A stretch of 6,093 nucleotides of DNA from an uncultured Sutterella sp. (GTDB lineage: Bacteria > Pseudomonadota > Gammaproteobacteria > Burkholderiales > Burkholderiaceae_F): positions 1 to 6,093 of the forward strand of contig CAAECY010000086.1 in the NCBI GenBank assembly GCA_900754475.1, read 5' to 3'. The notes under the pieces were generated by a model. The model searched no databases. It saw only the letters and a list, made by a program, of their open reading frames with translations, and was not told the origin of the DNA. Shown here one piece after another: positions 1 to 5,047 of this stretch. Positions within the stretch are counted from its first letter, which is position 1; each line of letters starts with the position of its first letter. The position numbers were made by a program, and so were the translations under genes.

Positions 1-520
1 TAACGACGCTCGCGAGGTCCTGACCGACCATCTGGCCCCAGGACGACGCGGCCGCCTTCGCCTTTTCGAGGTCGGCTTCGGTCAAAGCGCCCGCTTCCGC
101 GGCGACGATCGCACCGGGTTGCGCACCCGTCGAGCGAAGGTGCATGGTGAGCGCTCGCGTATCGATGTCCGAGATCGCGACGATGCCTTCGGTACGAAGC
201 ACCTCAACCAACGAGACTTCGCTACGCGCATTCGACGGGACTTCCGTCATGCGGTTCACGATCAAACCCGCAGCCGCGATCGCGCGGCTTTCCATATCTT
301 TGGCGTTCCAGCCGGTGTTACCCACGTGCGCCACCGTAAGCGTCACAAGTTGGCCCGTATAGGACGGATCCGTCAGGATTTCCTGGTAACCCGTCATCGA
401 CGTATTGAAAACGGTCTCACCCGAGGCCAATCCCGGAGCGCCCGCAGAGCGCCCCCGAAAGATCCGTCCGTCCGAGAGTACCAGTGCCGCTTCGGGCCGT
501 TTGTGCGTAAGAAGTGCCAC
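1..520 (-). CDS. carA: Carbamoyl-phosphate synthase small subunit, N-terminal part (runs off left edge)
   Basis: This is the glutaminase subunit of carbamoyl-phosphate synthase. It takes ammonia from glutamine and passes it to CarB to make carbamoyl phosphate for pyrimidines and arginine in the cytoplasm. Reading the minus strand from 520 gives 173 codons that match the CarA N-terminal domain: LVLSDGRIFRGRSAGAPG, then GETVFNTSMTGYQEILTDPS, an HVGNTGWN segment, ESRAIAAAGLIV, and GIVAISDIDTRALT followed by HLRSTGAQPGAIV. These are the family's most conserved blocks. CarA is usually about 370-390 residues, so slightly less than half is present; the glutaminase domain with its catalytic Cys/His lies beyond the edge. 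The start is GTG at 520-518 because AAGGAG stands just upstream and homology begins right after it. No frame damage is seen. carB would be expected further left but is not visible. Confidence 0.96.
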   Translation of the reverse strand, partial: MALLTHKRPEAALVLSDGRIFRGRSAGAPGLASGETVFNTSMTGYQEILTDPSYTGQLVTLTVAHVGNTGWNAKDMESRAIAAAGLIVNRMTEVPSNARSEVSLVEVLRTEGIVAISDIDTRALTMHLRSTGAQPGAIVAAEAGALTEADLEKAKAAASSWGQMVGQDLASVV

Positions 521-522
521 GT

Positions 523-647
523 TGTTCTCCTTCGTTTGTAATTCGGATCGTGCCGAAGACCGTGCCTTTCACGTGTCTATCGGCGTCAAAGTCTTGTCAT
601 TCTATGTAAGTCTTTGGAGGAATCCGTCGAAGCGATTAAGGAGAACA
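523..647 (-). promoter_or_regulatory. carA 5' leader with possible ribosome-site sequestering pair and weak -10
   Basis: In the carA transcript direction, TGTTCTCCTT (647 to 638) is a perfect 10-nt complement of AAGGAGAACA (532 to 523), which contains the carA SD. If transcription begins upstream of 647 the leader could fold back and hide the ribosome site, with about 105 nt between the arms. A second pyrimidine-rich anti-SD-like block, CCTCC, lies at about 616-620. A poor -10-like TAGAAT (604 to 599) has no recognisable -35; a start from it would leave out the upstream arm. I found no clear arginine-repressor (ARG) box. The pairing is seen in the sequence; its regulatory role is inference. 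Confidence 0.3.
526..532 (-). promoter_or_regulatory. carA ribosome binding site
   Basis: The minus strand reads AAGGAGA here, 5-6 nt before the GTG at 520. This strong SD supports the GTG start. The same bases are complementary to a stretch about 105 nt further upstream (638-647), described separately. Confidence 0.8.
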
Positions 648-673
648 CCCAAGAGGCTTTGCGCCCTTTCGTG

Positions 674-695
674 AGAAAAAATGGTTCTTCGAACC
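674..695 (-). terminator. Small hairpin followed by T-run, possible terminator/attenuator before carA
   Basis: On the minus strand GGTTC-GAA-GAACC (695 to 683) is followed by ATTTTTT. The stem is only 5 bp, so it would be a weak intrinsic terminator. No gene ends just upstream on this strand. It could be chance, or a weak stop in the carA leader about 155 nt before the start codon. Confidence 0.25.
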
Positions 696-988
696 CGTAG
701 AATTGTCGGCAAATACTCGTCCGAAGGGTTTTCAAGGACGAATCCGAGGTGGCTTTTCGGGGTTCGAGCGACCTGCTGCAACGAGTCGTTTACGTGATGC
801 GCATGCGAAGTTACCCGAATGTCTCCGAAGCGGAACTTTCCCGGTCAACCCCGTGAACGTCGCCCGCCGATCGAGGCAGCGTGCGACACCGCGAACGCCT
901 CCGATTCGCCCTGTTTCCAGTCGGAAAGCGTTTCCCCCGGACTTTCCACGTGCCCCTCTCGCACCCTCTCCGCCGCACGTTTGAGGTA

Positions 989-1015
989 CCCCCTCCCCCT
1001 ACCCCTCCCCACCCC
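989..1015 (-). other. G-quadruplex motif with five G-runs
   Basis: On the minus strand there are five consecutive G-runs of 4, 4, 4, 5 and 5, separated by loops of only 1, 1, 2 and 1 nt (T, A, TA, A). This far exceeds the usual rule of four runs of at least three G with loops up to 7 nt. Short loops and long runs favour a very stable quadruplex, and the plus strand would be an i-motif candidate. It lies between divergent genes, about 470 bp upstream of carA and 490 bp upstream of the solute-binding protein gene. Confidence 0.75.
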
Positions 1016-1248
1016 GTCGAGTGCGGGCGCCGCGCGACGGGCTCCGAGCGGCGTTTTCACGCCCGAACGGGAGCGGCAACGACCGCCTGCCTTCGAGGCG
1101 CCGGACGACCCTCGCGACAGCCTCCCGACAATCGATACGGCCCGATAAGGCATTCCGAGACACACTTCAACATCCCGAAGTATGGGGTGAGGATCCTGCA
1201 GAAATCCTTCTCTTCGGTGTCGTGAAATGGCCCTCTTTCGACGTTCGT

Positions 1249-1260
1249 TTTGTCGACAAA
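1249..1260. repeat. Perfect 12-bp palindrome, possible operator
   Basis: TTTGTCGACAAA reads the same on both strands. It lies in gene-free DNA about 245 bp upstream of the solute-binding protein start. A symmetric site of this size suits a dimeric repressor, but I cannot name one, and chance remains possible. Confidence 0.3.
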
Positions 1261-1303
1261 TAGGTCGCCCGAGTCGACCTGCAAACGCCACGATTTTCAA
1301 CAA

Positions 1304-1376
1304 ATTCGGCAACTAATATCCACTCTCTATCCCTTGCCGAATAGACACAAGAAAGAATCAGATTCGGAATTTTTTT
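1304..1376 (+). promoter_or_regulatory. Alternative-hairpin region upstream of the solute-binding protein gene (possible attenuator)
   Basis: Three related segments lie in a row: ATTCGGCAA (1304-1312), TTGCCGAAT (1334-1342) and ATTCGG (1362-1367), the last followed by AA and seven T (1370-1376). Segments 1 and 2 form a perfect 9-bp stem with a 21-nt loop. Segment 2 can instead pair with segment 3 through 6 bp, which puts a hairpin directly before a T-run. The two pairings exclude each other, the usual layout of an antiterminator/terminator switch. A smaller GAATC-A-GATTC palindrome overlaps at 1355-1365. Read as DNA, the first pair could equally be an operator with half-sites centred 30 bp (about three helical turns) apart. 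The terminator stem is weak, and no promoter upstream of 1300 is clear. Confidence 0.35.
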
Positions 1377-1412
1377 GCGAATTCACGGTCCCGCAATTGG
1401 GGTTTCCGATCG

Positions 1413-1418
1413 TATAGT
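1413..1418 (+). promoter_or_regulatory. Candidate -10 element for the solute-binding protein gene
   Basis: TATAGT matches the sigma-70 -10 consensus at five of six positions and lies in locally AT-rich DNA about 90 nt before the start codon. There is no acceptable -35 at 16-18 bp spacing (CCCGCA there), so an activator would be needed if it is real. A start here would leave the hairpin region at 1304-1376 untranscribed. Confidence 0.25.
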
Positions 1419-1492
1419 TAACTCGCAGGCCGACGAAACAACGGGTCCGTCCCAAACGCTACGGCATGTGTTTTTAAGGTTGGTATTTGAAT

Positions 1493-1498
1493 AAGGAG
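1493..1498 (+). promoter_or_regulatory. Ribosome binding site deciding the solute-binding protein start
   Basis: AAGGAG lies 6 nt before ATG 1505. The frame also has an upstream TTG at 1487, but the SD lies inside that longer version and the signal peptide begins properly at 1505, so 1505 is the start. Confidence 0.85.
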
Positions 1499-1504
1499 TT
1501 CACA

Positions 1505-2275
1505 ATGAAAGCCGCCTTTTCGTCTCGGACCGTTCTGACCGGTCTCCTCGCCCTCGCTCTCTCGGGTTCCGTCTTTGCCGGCACCCCCTGGAAGGTCGCC
1601 ACCGAGGGCACGTTCCCCCCGTTTGAGTTCTACGACTCGAAGACGGGCGAAATTCAGGGTTTCGAGGTCGATCTCGTCCGCGAGATGGCCAAGATCATGG
1701 GCCGCGACCTTCAGCTCTCCACGATGGGTTTTGACGCCATTCTGCCCGCAGTGCTCGCGGGGACGATCGACACGGGCGCCGCCGGCTTCTCGATCACGCC
1801 CGAACGCCAGAAGCGCGTCCTCTTTACGGATCCCTTCTACACGTCGGGTCTCACGATCGTCGTGAAGAAAGGCGAAAAAGACATCAAGGGCTTTGCCGAC
1901 CTGAAGGGTAAGCGCATCTCGGTGCAGCTCGGCTCGACGAGCATGGCCGCCGCCAAGAAGATCGAAGGCGCCAAGATTTCGACCTTCAACAGCGCCGGGG
2001 ACGCCATCCTCAACATGCTTGCCGGCAACGCCGACGCCGTCATCAACGACAAGCCCGTCACGGACTACATGCTCTCGCAGAACGCCGAGATCGCCTCGCA
2101 GACCGTGCACCTTCCCGAAATGGCGACGGCCGATCACTTCGCCATGATCGCCGCGAAGAAGGATACGAAGCTGATCGAAGACATGAACGCCGCCCTCAAG
2201 ACCTTGAAGGAAAACGGCACGTACGAAAAGCTTCACGTGAAGTGGTTCGGTAAGTCGGCCGACCTCACCAAGTAA
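1505..2275 (+). CDS. Periplasmic polar amino-acid-binding protein (SBP family 3, GlnH-like)
   Basis: A 256-residue exported substrate-binding component of an ABC amino-acid importer, close to the usual family length. Residues 1-25 are a Sec signal peptide: Lys2/Arg8, a hydrophobic core, and a cleavage site after SVFA before GTPW. The mature part follows the SBP_bac_3 order: ATEGTFPPFEF (32-42), GFEVDLVREMA (52-62), GFDAILPAVLAG (75-86), then GFSITPERQKRVLFTDPFY (94-112), where Arg101 is the family's carboxylate-binding arginine. QLGSTS (141-146) and ADAVINDKP (176-184) follow, the latter with Asp182 where E. coli GlnH binds the amino group. The C-terminus, LKTLKENGTYEKLHVKWFG, is typical of glutamine/polar amino-acid binders. 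No permease or ATPase gene adjoins; a terminator follows directly, so the protein is transcribed alone and must serve a transporter encoded elsewhere. The exact ligand cannot be fixed by reading. The long structured leader suggests regulation. Confidence 0.93.
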   Translation: MKAAFSSRTVLTGLLALALSGSVFAGTPWKVATEGTFPPFEFYDSKTGEIQGFEVDLVREMAKIMGRDLQLSTMGFDAILPAVLAGTIDTGAAGFSITPERQKRVLFTDPFYTSGLTIVVKKGEKDIKGFADLKGKRISVQLGSTSMAAAKKIEGAKISTFNSAGDAILNMLAGNADAVINDKPVTDYMLSQNAEIASQTVHLPEMATADHFAMIAAKKDTKLIEDMNAALKTLKENGTYEKLHVKWFGKSADLTK

Positions 2276-2305
2276 GAAAAAACCAAAAGGCCAACCCTCA
2301 AGCCT

Positions 2306-2340
2306 CCCCCGTCGGAACCCGGCCGGCGGGGGTTTTCATT
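2306..2340 (+). terminator. Intrinsic terminator of the solute-binding protein gene
   Basis: CCCCCGTCGG (2306-2315) pairs with CCGGCGGGGG (2323-2332) in a 10-bp GC-rich stem with one G-U pair and a 7-nt loop. TTTT-CA-TTT follows directly. It lies 30 bp past the stop at 2275, a textbook position. Confidence 0.88.
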
Positions 2341-2569
2341 TCCCGATCGGGAGCGTTATCGATGGCGGCCCCGCGCGCGCGGTCGTAGATTGTCCTCCCC
2401 TCGTCCTGCGTCGCGCGTGGCGCAGCACGGCAAGGCGACCGACCCCCGTCACTTTTCCCGCCCGAGGTTAAGATCCGTAGGGATAAGGGGCCAACTTGCC
2501 AGGCGGCTTACGCCTTGCCCAACGCCCCGAGCAATATTCCAATGGACGGAAAAACCAGAAGGAGAAGCG
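2341..2569. other. Gene-free spacer before the three-repeat gene
   Basis: About 230 bp with no convincing gene; the open frame running into the next gene from 2390 lacks an SD and shows no protein-like composition before 2570. It contains a perfect 10-bp palindrome CCCGATCGGG (2342-2351) directly after the terminator, a run of alternating C and G near 2370-2382, and a small AGGCG-GCTTA-CGCCT hairpin near 2501-2515. No clear promoter is visible. Confidence 0.5.
2559..2564 (+). promoter_or_regulatory. Ribosome binding site of the three-repeat gene
   Basis: AAGGAG lies 5 nt before ATG 2570. It selects this ATG over the upstream alternatives in the same open frame, which extends back to 2390. 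Confidence 0.8.
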
Positions 2570-3319
2570 ATGACGGAAGAACAAGTGCCCGAGCGCGTTC
2601 TGGCGCAATTCACGAAATGGGGCTTCACGGCGGGCTGCGAGATCGTCGGCAACTGGAAGGGGTACGTCGTGTGGGGGCCGTTGGCCGACCCCGACCTTGG
2701 TGTCCCGTGCGGCGGCCCTCCGTACTTCGTACTCGACGACGGCGAGCGCGCGCGGGGCACCAGTCCGAAAGAAGGCTACGAGCTTCTTGATCACTTCCAG
2801 ACGAAAAGTCACGAGAGAGTTGCGCAGGATAAACAGCCGCCCGAGCGGGTTATGGCGCTATTCGCCAAAGGGTGTTACCCGGGGTGTGCGATTGCCGCGC
2901 ATTGGAACGGATACGTCGTTTGGGGACCGCTCCCAGATCCCGCTCTCGGCGTTCCAGCCGGTTTTGCTCCGTACTACGTTCTGGACGACGGAGAACACGC
3001 GAGATGGACAAACCCGAAGGAGAGGTTCGAGCTTAGTGACTACTTCTATTGGAAAAACCACGAAGGACCCACGCCTGAGGAACAGGTGCCCGAGCGGGTG
3101 TTGGCCGAATTTCGAAAATTGGGCCTCAAACCGTGCAGACTCGTCGGACACTGGAAGGACTACGACGTTTGGAGTTTGGCGGCCAAGTCGCCCGGTGAAG
3201 TGCTCTGCATCGGTCGGCCCTTTTTCGTGCTCGACGACGGCGAACACGTCCGTGTGACAGGATGCGCTTCGGACGAGGTCCGCGAGATCATCCGCTACTT
3301 CGATGAGAAGGAAGAGTAA
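2570..3319 (+). CDS. Protein of unknown function made of three tandem ~80-residue repeats
   Basis: A 249-residue protein I do not recognise. It has no signal peptide or membrane segment, so it is probably cytoplasmic. It consists of three copies of one domain, at about residues 5-82, 89-165 and 172-249. Each copy opens with PERV-x-A-x-F-x-K (7-16, 91-100, 174-183), then a Cys, then W-x-x-Y-x-VW (29-35, 112-118, 195-201), and then the signature FVLDDGE or YVLDDGE with a nearby Arg and Thr (53-64, 136-147, 219-230), ending in an acidic/aromatic helix-like tail (ELLDHF, ELSDYF, EIIRYF). Copies 1 and 2 are closest and share WGPL-x-DP-x-LGVP, which copy 3 lacks. The invariant Trp/Tyr and Asp-Asp-Gly-Glu residues suggest a shared binding surface, but no catalytic motif is evident. 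The gene has its own SD and stands alone, converging on the NYN gene. Third-position GC bias looks milder than in its neighbours, which could mean later acquisition or low expression. Confidence 0.85.
   Translation: MTEEQVPERVLAQFTKWGFTAGCEIVGNWKGYVVWGPLADPDLGVPCGGPPYFVLDDGERARGTSPKEGYELLDHFQTKSHERVAQDKQPPERVMALFAKGCYPGCAIAAHWNGYVVWGPLPDPALGVPAGFAPYYVLDDGEHARWTNPKERFELSDYFYWKNHEGPTPEEQVPERVLAEFRKLGLKPCRLVGHWKDYDVWSLAAKSPGEVLCIGRPFFVLDDGEHVRVTGCASDEVREIIRYFDEKEE
2582..3319 (+). repeat. Three in-gene tandem repeats (period about 83 codons)
   Basis: Within the gene the repeats begin near 2582, 2834 and 3083. The opening CCCGAGCG block and the LDDGE-coding block recur in all three. Protein conservation is clearer than DNA conservation, so the duplications are not recent. 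Confidence 0.75.
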
Positions 3320-3384
3320 GCATCTTTCCCGCCTCGTCGACTGCGACGCGCTCTGCGGCTTCGAAGAAGATAGAAGGCGCCGTG

Positions 3385-3430
3385 CTTTCGAGTCGAAAGA
3401 GCGGGGCCGGGCGCGGATGTCCCCGCCCCG
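3385..3430. terminator. Candidate bidirectional terminator between convergent genes
   Basis: Two hairpins fill the 149-bp gap between stops facing each other. CTTTCG-AGT-CGAAAG lies at 3385-3399. At 3402-3430 a GC-rich stem forms from CGGGGC and GCCCCG, with one mismatch and three further G-C pairs. Neither has a long T-run (CTCTTTC follows on the minus side), so termination efficiency is uncertain. The position suits both genes. Confidence 0.4.
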
Positions 3431-3468
3431 TCGCCCCTATTCGAGTAGATTCGAGCCGTTCAGCCGCC

Positions 3469-4561
3469 TTACGCGGTCCGGCACCGATACCGCACCCCCG
3501 TGAACGGCCCGGCCACGGTCTCGAATCGACTCGGAAACATCTCCAAAATCGATTTGAGATCGGTGTTGTGCGTCTTCTTCGGCCGCCAGGTGGTCCCGAG
3601 CACCTCTGCGTAACGTGCGAGTTCGTTCGAAGGCGTAAATCCCTCCCGATCGTGAAAATGGCGGTTGACGACTTCGAGGATCAAGGCCAGATCTTCGTAC
3701 GAGTTCACGTGCTCCGGCAACTCCGACGACGCCGCATCGGGAACGGGAACGTATTCGACGGGCTCGTCGAGGAGCGCTTCCTTGGAACTTTCCCGATCGA
3801 ATCGGATGAAGTCGCTGCAGGCCTTGCGGTAGGCGTTGGTCGTGAGGCTGTTTCCGACCCCGATGAAGCGCACGCCCTCCTCCCGCATTCGGATCGCAAG
3901 CGGCAGGTAGTCGCCGTCACTCGAAACGACGACGATCGTCCCGACGCCCTGCGCGGCAAGCTCCATCGCGTCGATCACGATTGCGATGTCGGTCGCGTTC
4001 TTGTGAGTGCGCGCTTCGAGCTGCTGCATTTCGCGCAAGGCGTACGTTCGCGCCGCCTCCTGCCAGGCCTTTTCGCCTTTGTGCCAATTCGCATAGACGC
4101 GCCGCACGGTCGAGGCTTCCCAGAGGTCCCCGAGCTCCCGCACGACGGCCGCCATATGGCGGGAGCCTATGTTTTCGCCGTCGATGAGAACGGCTACCTT
4201 CGCGGTTTCCGGCAACGGGTGGCCGCGAGCCGGAGTCTCTCCTTCCGGACCAACCTCCGGCGTTGCCGCGATCGACGGGACGGACACCGACGCCAACTCA
4301 GGCTTAACTTTGCGCGCGTCCGCCAACGCTTGGGAGGCCAAGCGGTCGACCGCCCAAACGACGCCGACCTCGACGGCCCGCTCGGACCTTCCGCCCGATC
4401 GAGTCGGTGATCGCACCGGCGAGCGACTTTGCGCCCGAAGACGCACGACGAACCGCGGCGCGGCTCTTTTGAGAGAGGACGTTCCGAAGCGGCTTGTCGG
4501 GGTGCGTTACGTCCGACGTCTCCGACGCCTCGGTGAGAAATTCGATGTATTCGCGAATCAT
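3469..4561 (-). pseudogene. NYN-domain putative ribonuclease with C-terminal OST-HTH/LOTUS domain, reading frame interrupted
   Basis: The conserved part, read from the minus strand and ending at TAA 3471-3469, has a NYN (LabA/DUF88, PIN-like) domain followed by an OST-HTH/LOTUS domain. The NYN domain shows VAVLIDGENIG, ATDIAIVIDAME and VVVSSDGDYLPLA, giving the acidic metal-binding set (Asp89, Asp153, Asp159, Asp177, Asp179, counted from GTG 4446). GVGNSLTTNAY and a C-terminal DFIRF strand complete it, ending near residue 218. Residues about 248-325 (YEDLALILEVVNRHF, then a TDLKSILEMFPSRFE core) fit LOTUS, a helix-turn-helix-like RNA-binding fold. The frame is open only from GTG 4446, which has no SD. 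A different frame starts at ATG 4561 with GAGG six nt upstream and gives plausible protein (MIREYIEFLTEASE to AKSLAGAITDSIGR) until about 4390. After that it becomes an Arg/Gly-rich tail ending at 4304. Joining the frames by skipping one base near 4383-4400 yields about 363 residues. This may be a sequencing error, a true mutation or, less likely, programmed frameshifting. The NYN-LOTUS half is itself intact. Confidence 0.8.
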
Positions 4562-4567
4562 GGTAAA

Positions 4568-4571
4568 CCTC
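4568..4571 (-). promoter_or_regulatory. Ribosome binding site of the NYN gene
   Basis: The minus strand reads GAGG six nt before ATG 4561. The alternative GTG at 4446 has no SD. This supports the upstream start and therefore the frameshift interpretation. Confidence 0.6.
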
Positions 4572-4939
4572 GAAAAATAGATTGAGAACAGTGTTTCCGG
4601 GCCTTCCGACGCTGAAAACATCGCCTAATCGGGTTTCCTGAGGTTCGTGCGGGGTTTGACGGGACGGCCTGCGAGCTGCGGCCGCTTCTTCGGTCCGTAA
4701 TCGGGCGTTTCAATGGAAGTTGAACAGCGGCGTCTCATGAGTTCTCGAAAACGTGCGTGGCACGAAAGATGGTTCGAGAAAAATTCTACGCCCGTTCATC
4801 TCGGGACCTCGGGGCTGCGAATGATCGGAACAACACGTTCGCGTTCGACGGCCGAAGGTTTCCGACCGGCTACGCGAGCCCCCTTTTTTCGAACCTCTTT
4901 CCGCGTCGTGCGCCATTGGTGAAAGTCCCGTCGCATCCT

Positions 4940-4951
4940 CCCGACGTCGGG
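4940..4951. repeat. Perfect 12-bp palindrome upstream of the flavoreductase gene
   Basis: CCCGACGTCGGG is fully symmetric and lies about 95 bp before the flavoreductase start. CCATTG (4913-4918) and CAATGG (4956-4961) form an inverted pair around it, although not on the same centre. It is a candidate operator for a dimeric regulator; GC-rich palindromes also arise by chance in this DNA. Confidence 0.3.
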
Positions 4952-5033
4952 CCAACAATGGGTTGAAGCCTTCGGCGCCCTACGAGCCGACCGGTCCTTT
5001 CCCGGGTCGCTTTGTACGGACGTCTTGCTACTC

Positions 5034-5039
5034 AGGAGG
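5034..5039 (+). promoter_or_regulatory. Ribosome binding site deciding the flavoreductase start
   Basis: AGGAGG lies 2 nt before an ATG at 5042 and 8 nt before an in-frame ATG at 5048. Two nt is too close for initiation, so 5048 is chosen; the difference is two residues (Met-Ala). Confidence 0.75.
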
Positions 5040-5047
5040 AAATGGCT

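Larger units (their letters stand above)
700..1300. other. Gene-free stretch between carA and the solute-binding protein gene
   Basis: About 600 bases with no convincing gene. The open frames on both strands are rich in Arg, Pro and Ser, have no SD at a sensible distance and show no domain I recognise, which is typical of chance frames in GC-rich DNA. A minus-strand frame at 845-1312 is the longest (155 residues) and looks like noise. The stretch holds the G-quadruplex motif at 989-1015, the palindrome at 1249-1260 and a 6-bp hairpin (AGGTCG/CGACCT, loop of 7) at 1262-1280. An untranslated RNA or a decayed gene cannot be excluded. Confidence 0.6.
4562..5033. other. Divergent gene-free spacer between the NYN gene and the flavoreductase gene
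   Basis: About 470 bp between divergent starts. Open frames here have no SD and no recognisable protein. Candidate sites are TTCAA-N6-TTGAA at 4709-4724; a 4-bp stem GGCT/AGCC followed by CCC and six T (4868-4889), too weak to call a terminator; and the palindrome at 4940-4951. TTGACG at 4656-4661 resembles a -35 but has no -10 at the right distance (CGGCCG there). I could not place a convincing promoter for either gene. Confidence 0.55.

Noticed and set aside
683..700. GGTTC...GAACC resembling a tRNA T-arm
   Set aside because: No acceptor, D or anticodon arms surround it; it is only a short hairpin.
845..1312. 155-residue minus-strand open frame in the carA/SBP spacer
   Set aside because: Arg/Gly/Ser-rich composition, no SD, no recognisable domain, and it crosses the G-quadruplex tract as a Gly/Arg repeat. 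It looks like a chance frame in GC-rich DNA.
1418..2236. 272-residue minus-strand open frame opposite the solute-binding protein gene
   Set aside because: It is the antisense shadow of a clearly real gene with a signal peptide, family motifs and an SD; its own sequence is His/Arg/Gly-rich without domain features.
3382..4410. 342-residue plus-strand open frame opposite the NYN gene
   Set aside because: The opposite strand carries unmistakable NYN and LOTUS motifs; this frame has no domain and is Arg-rich.
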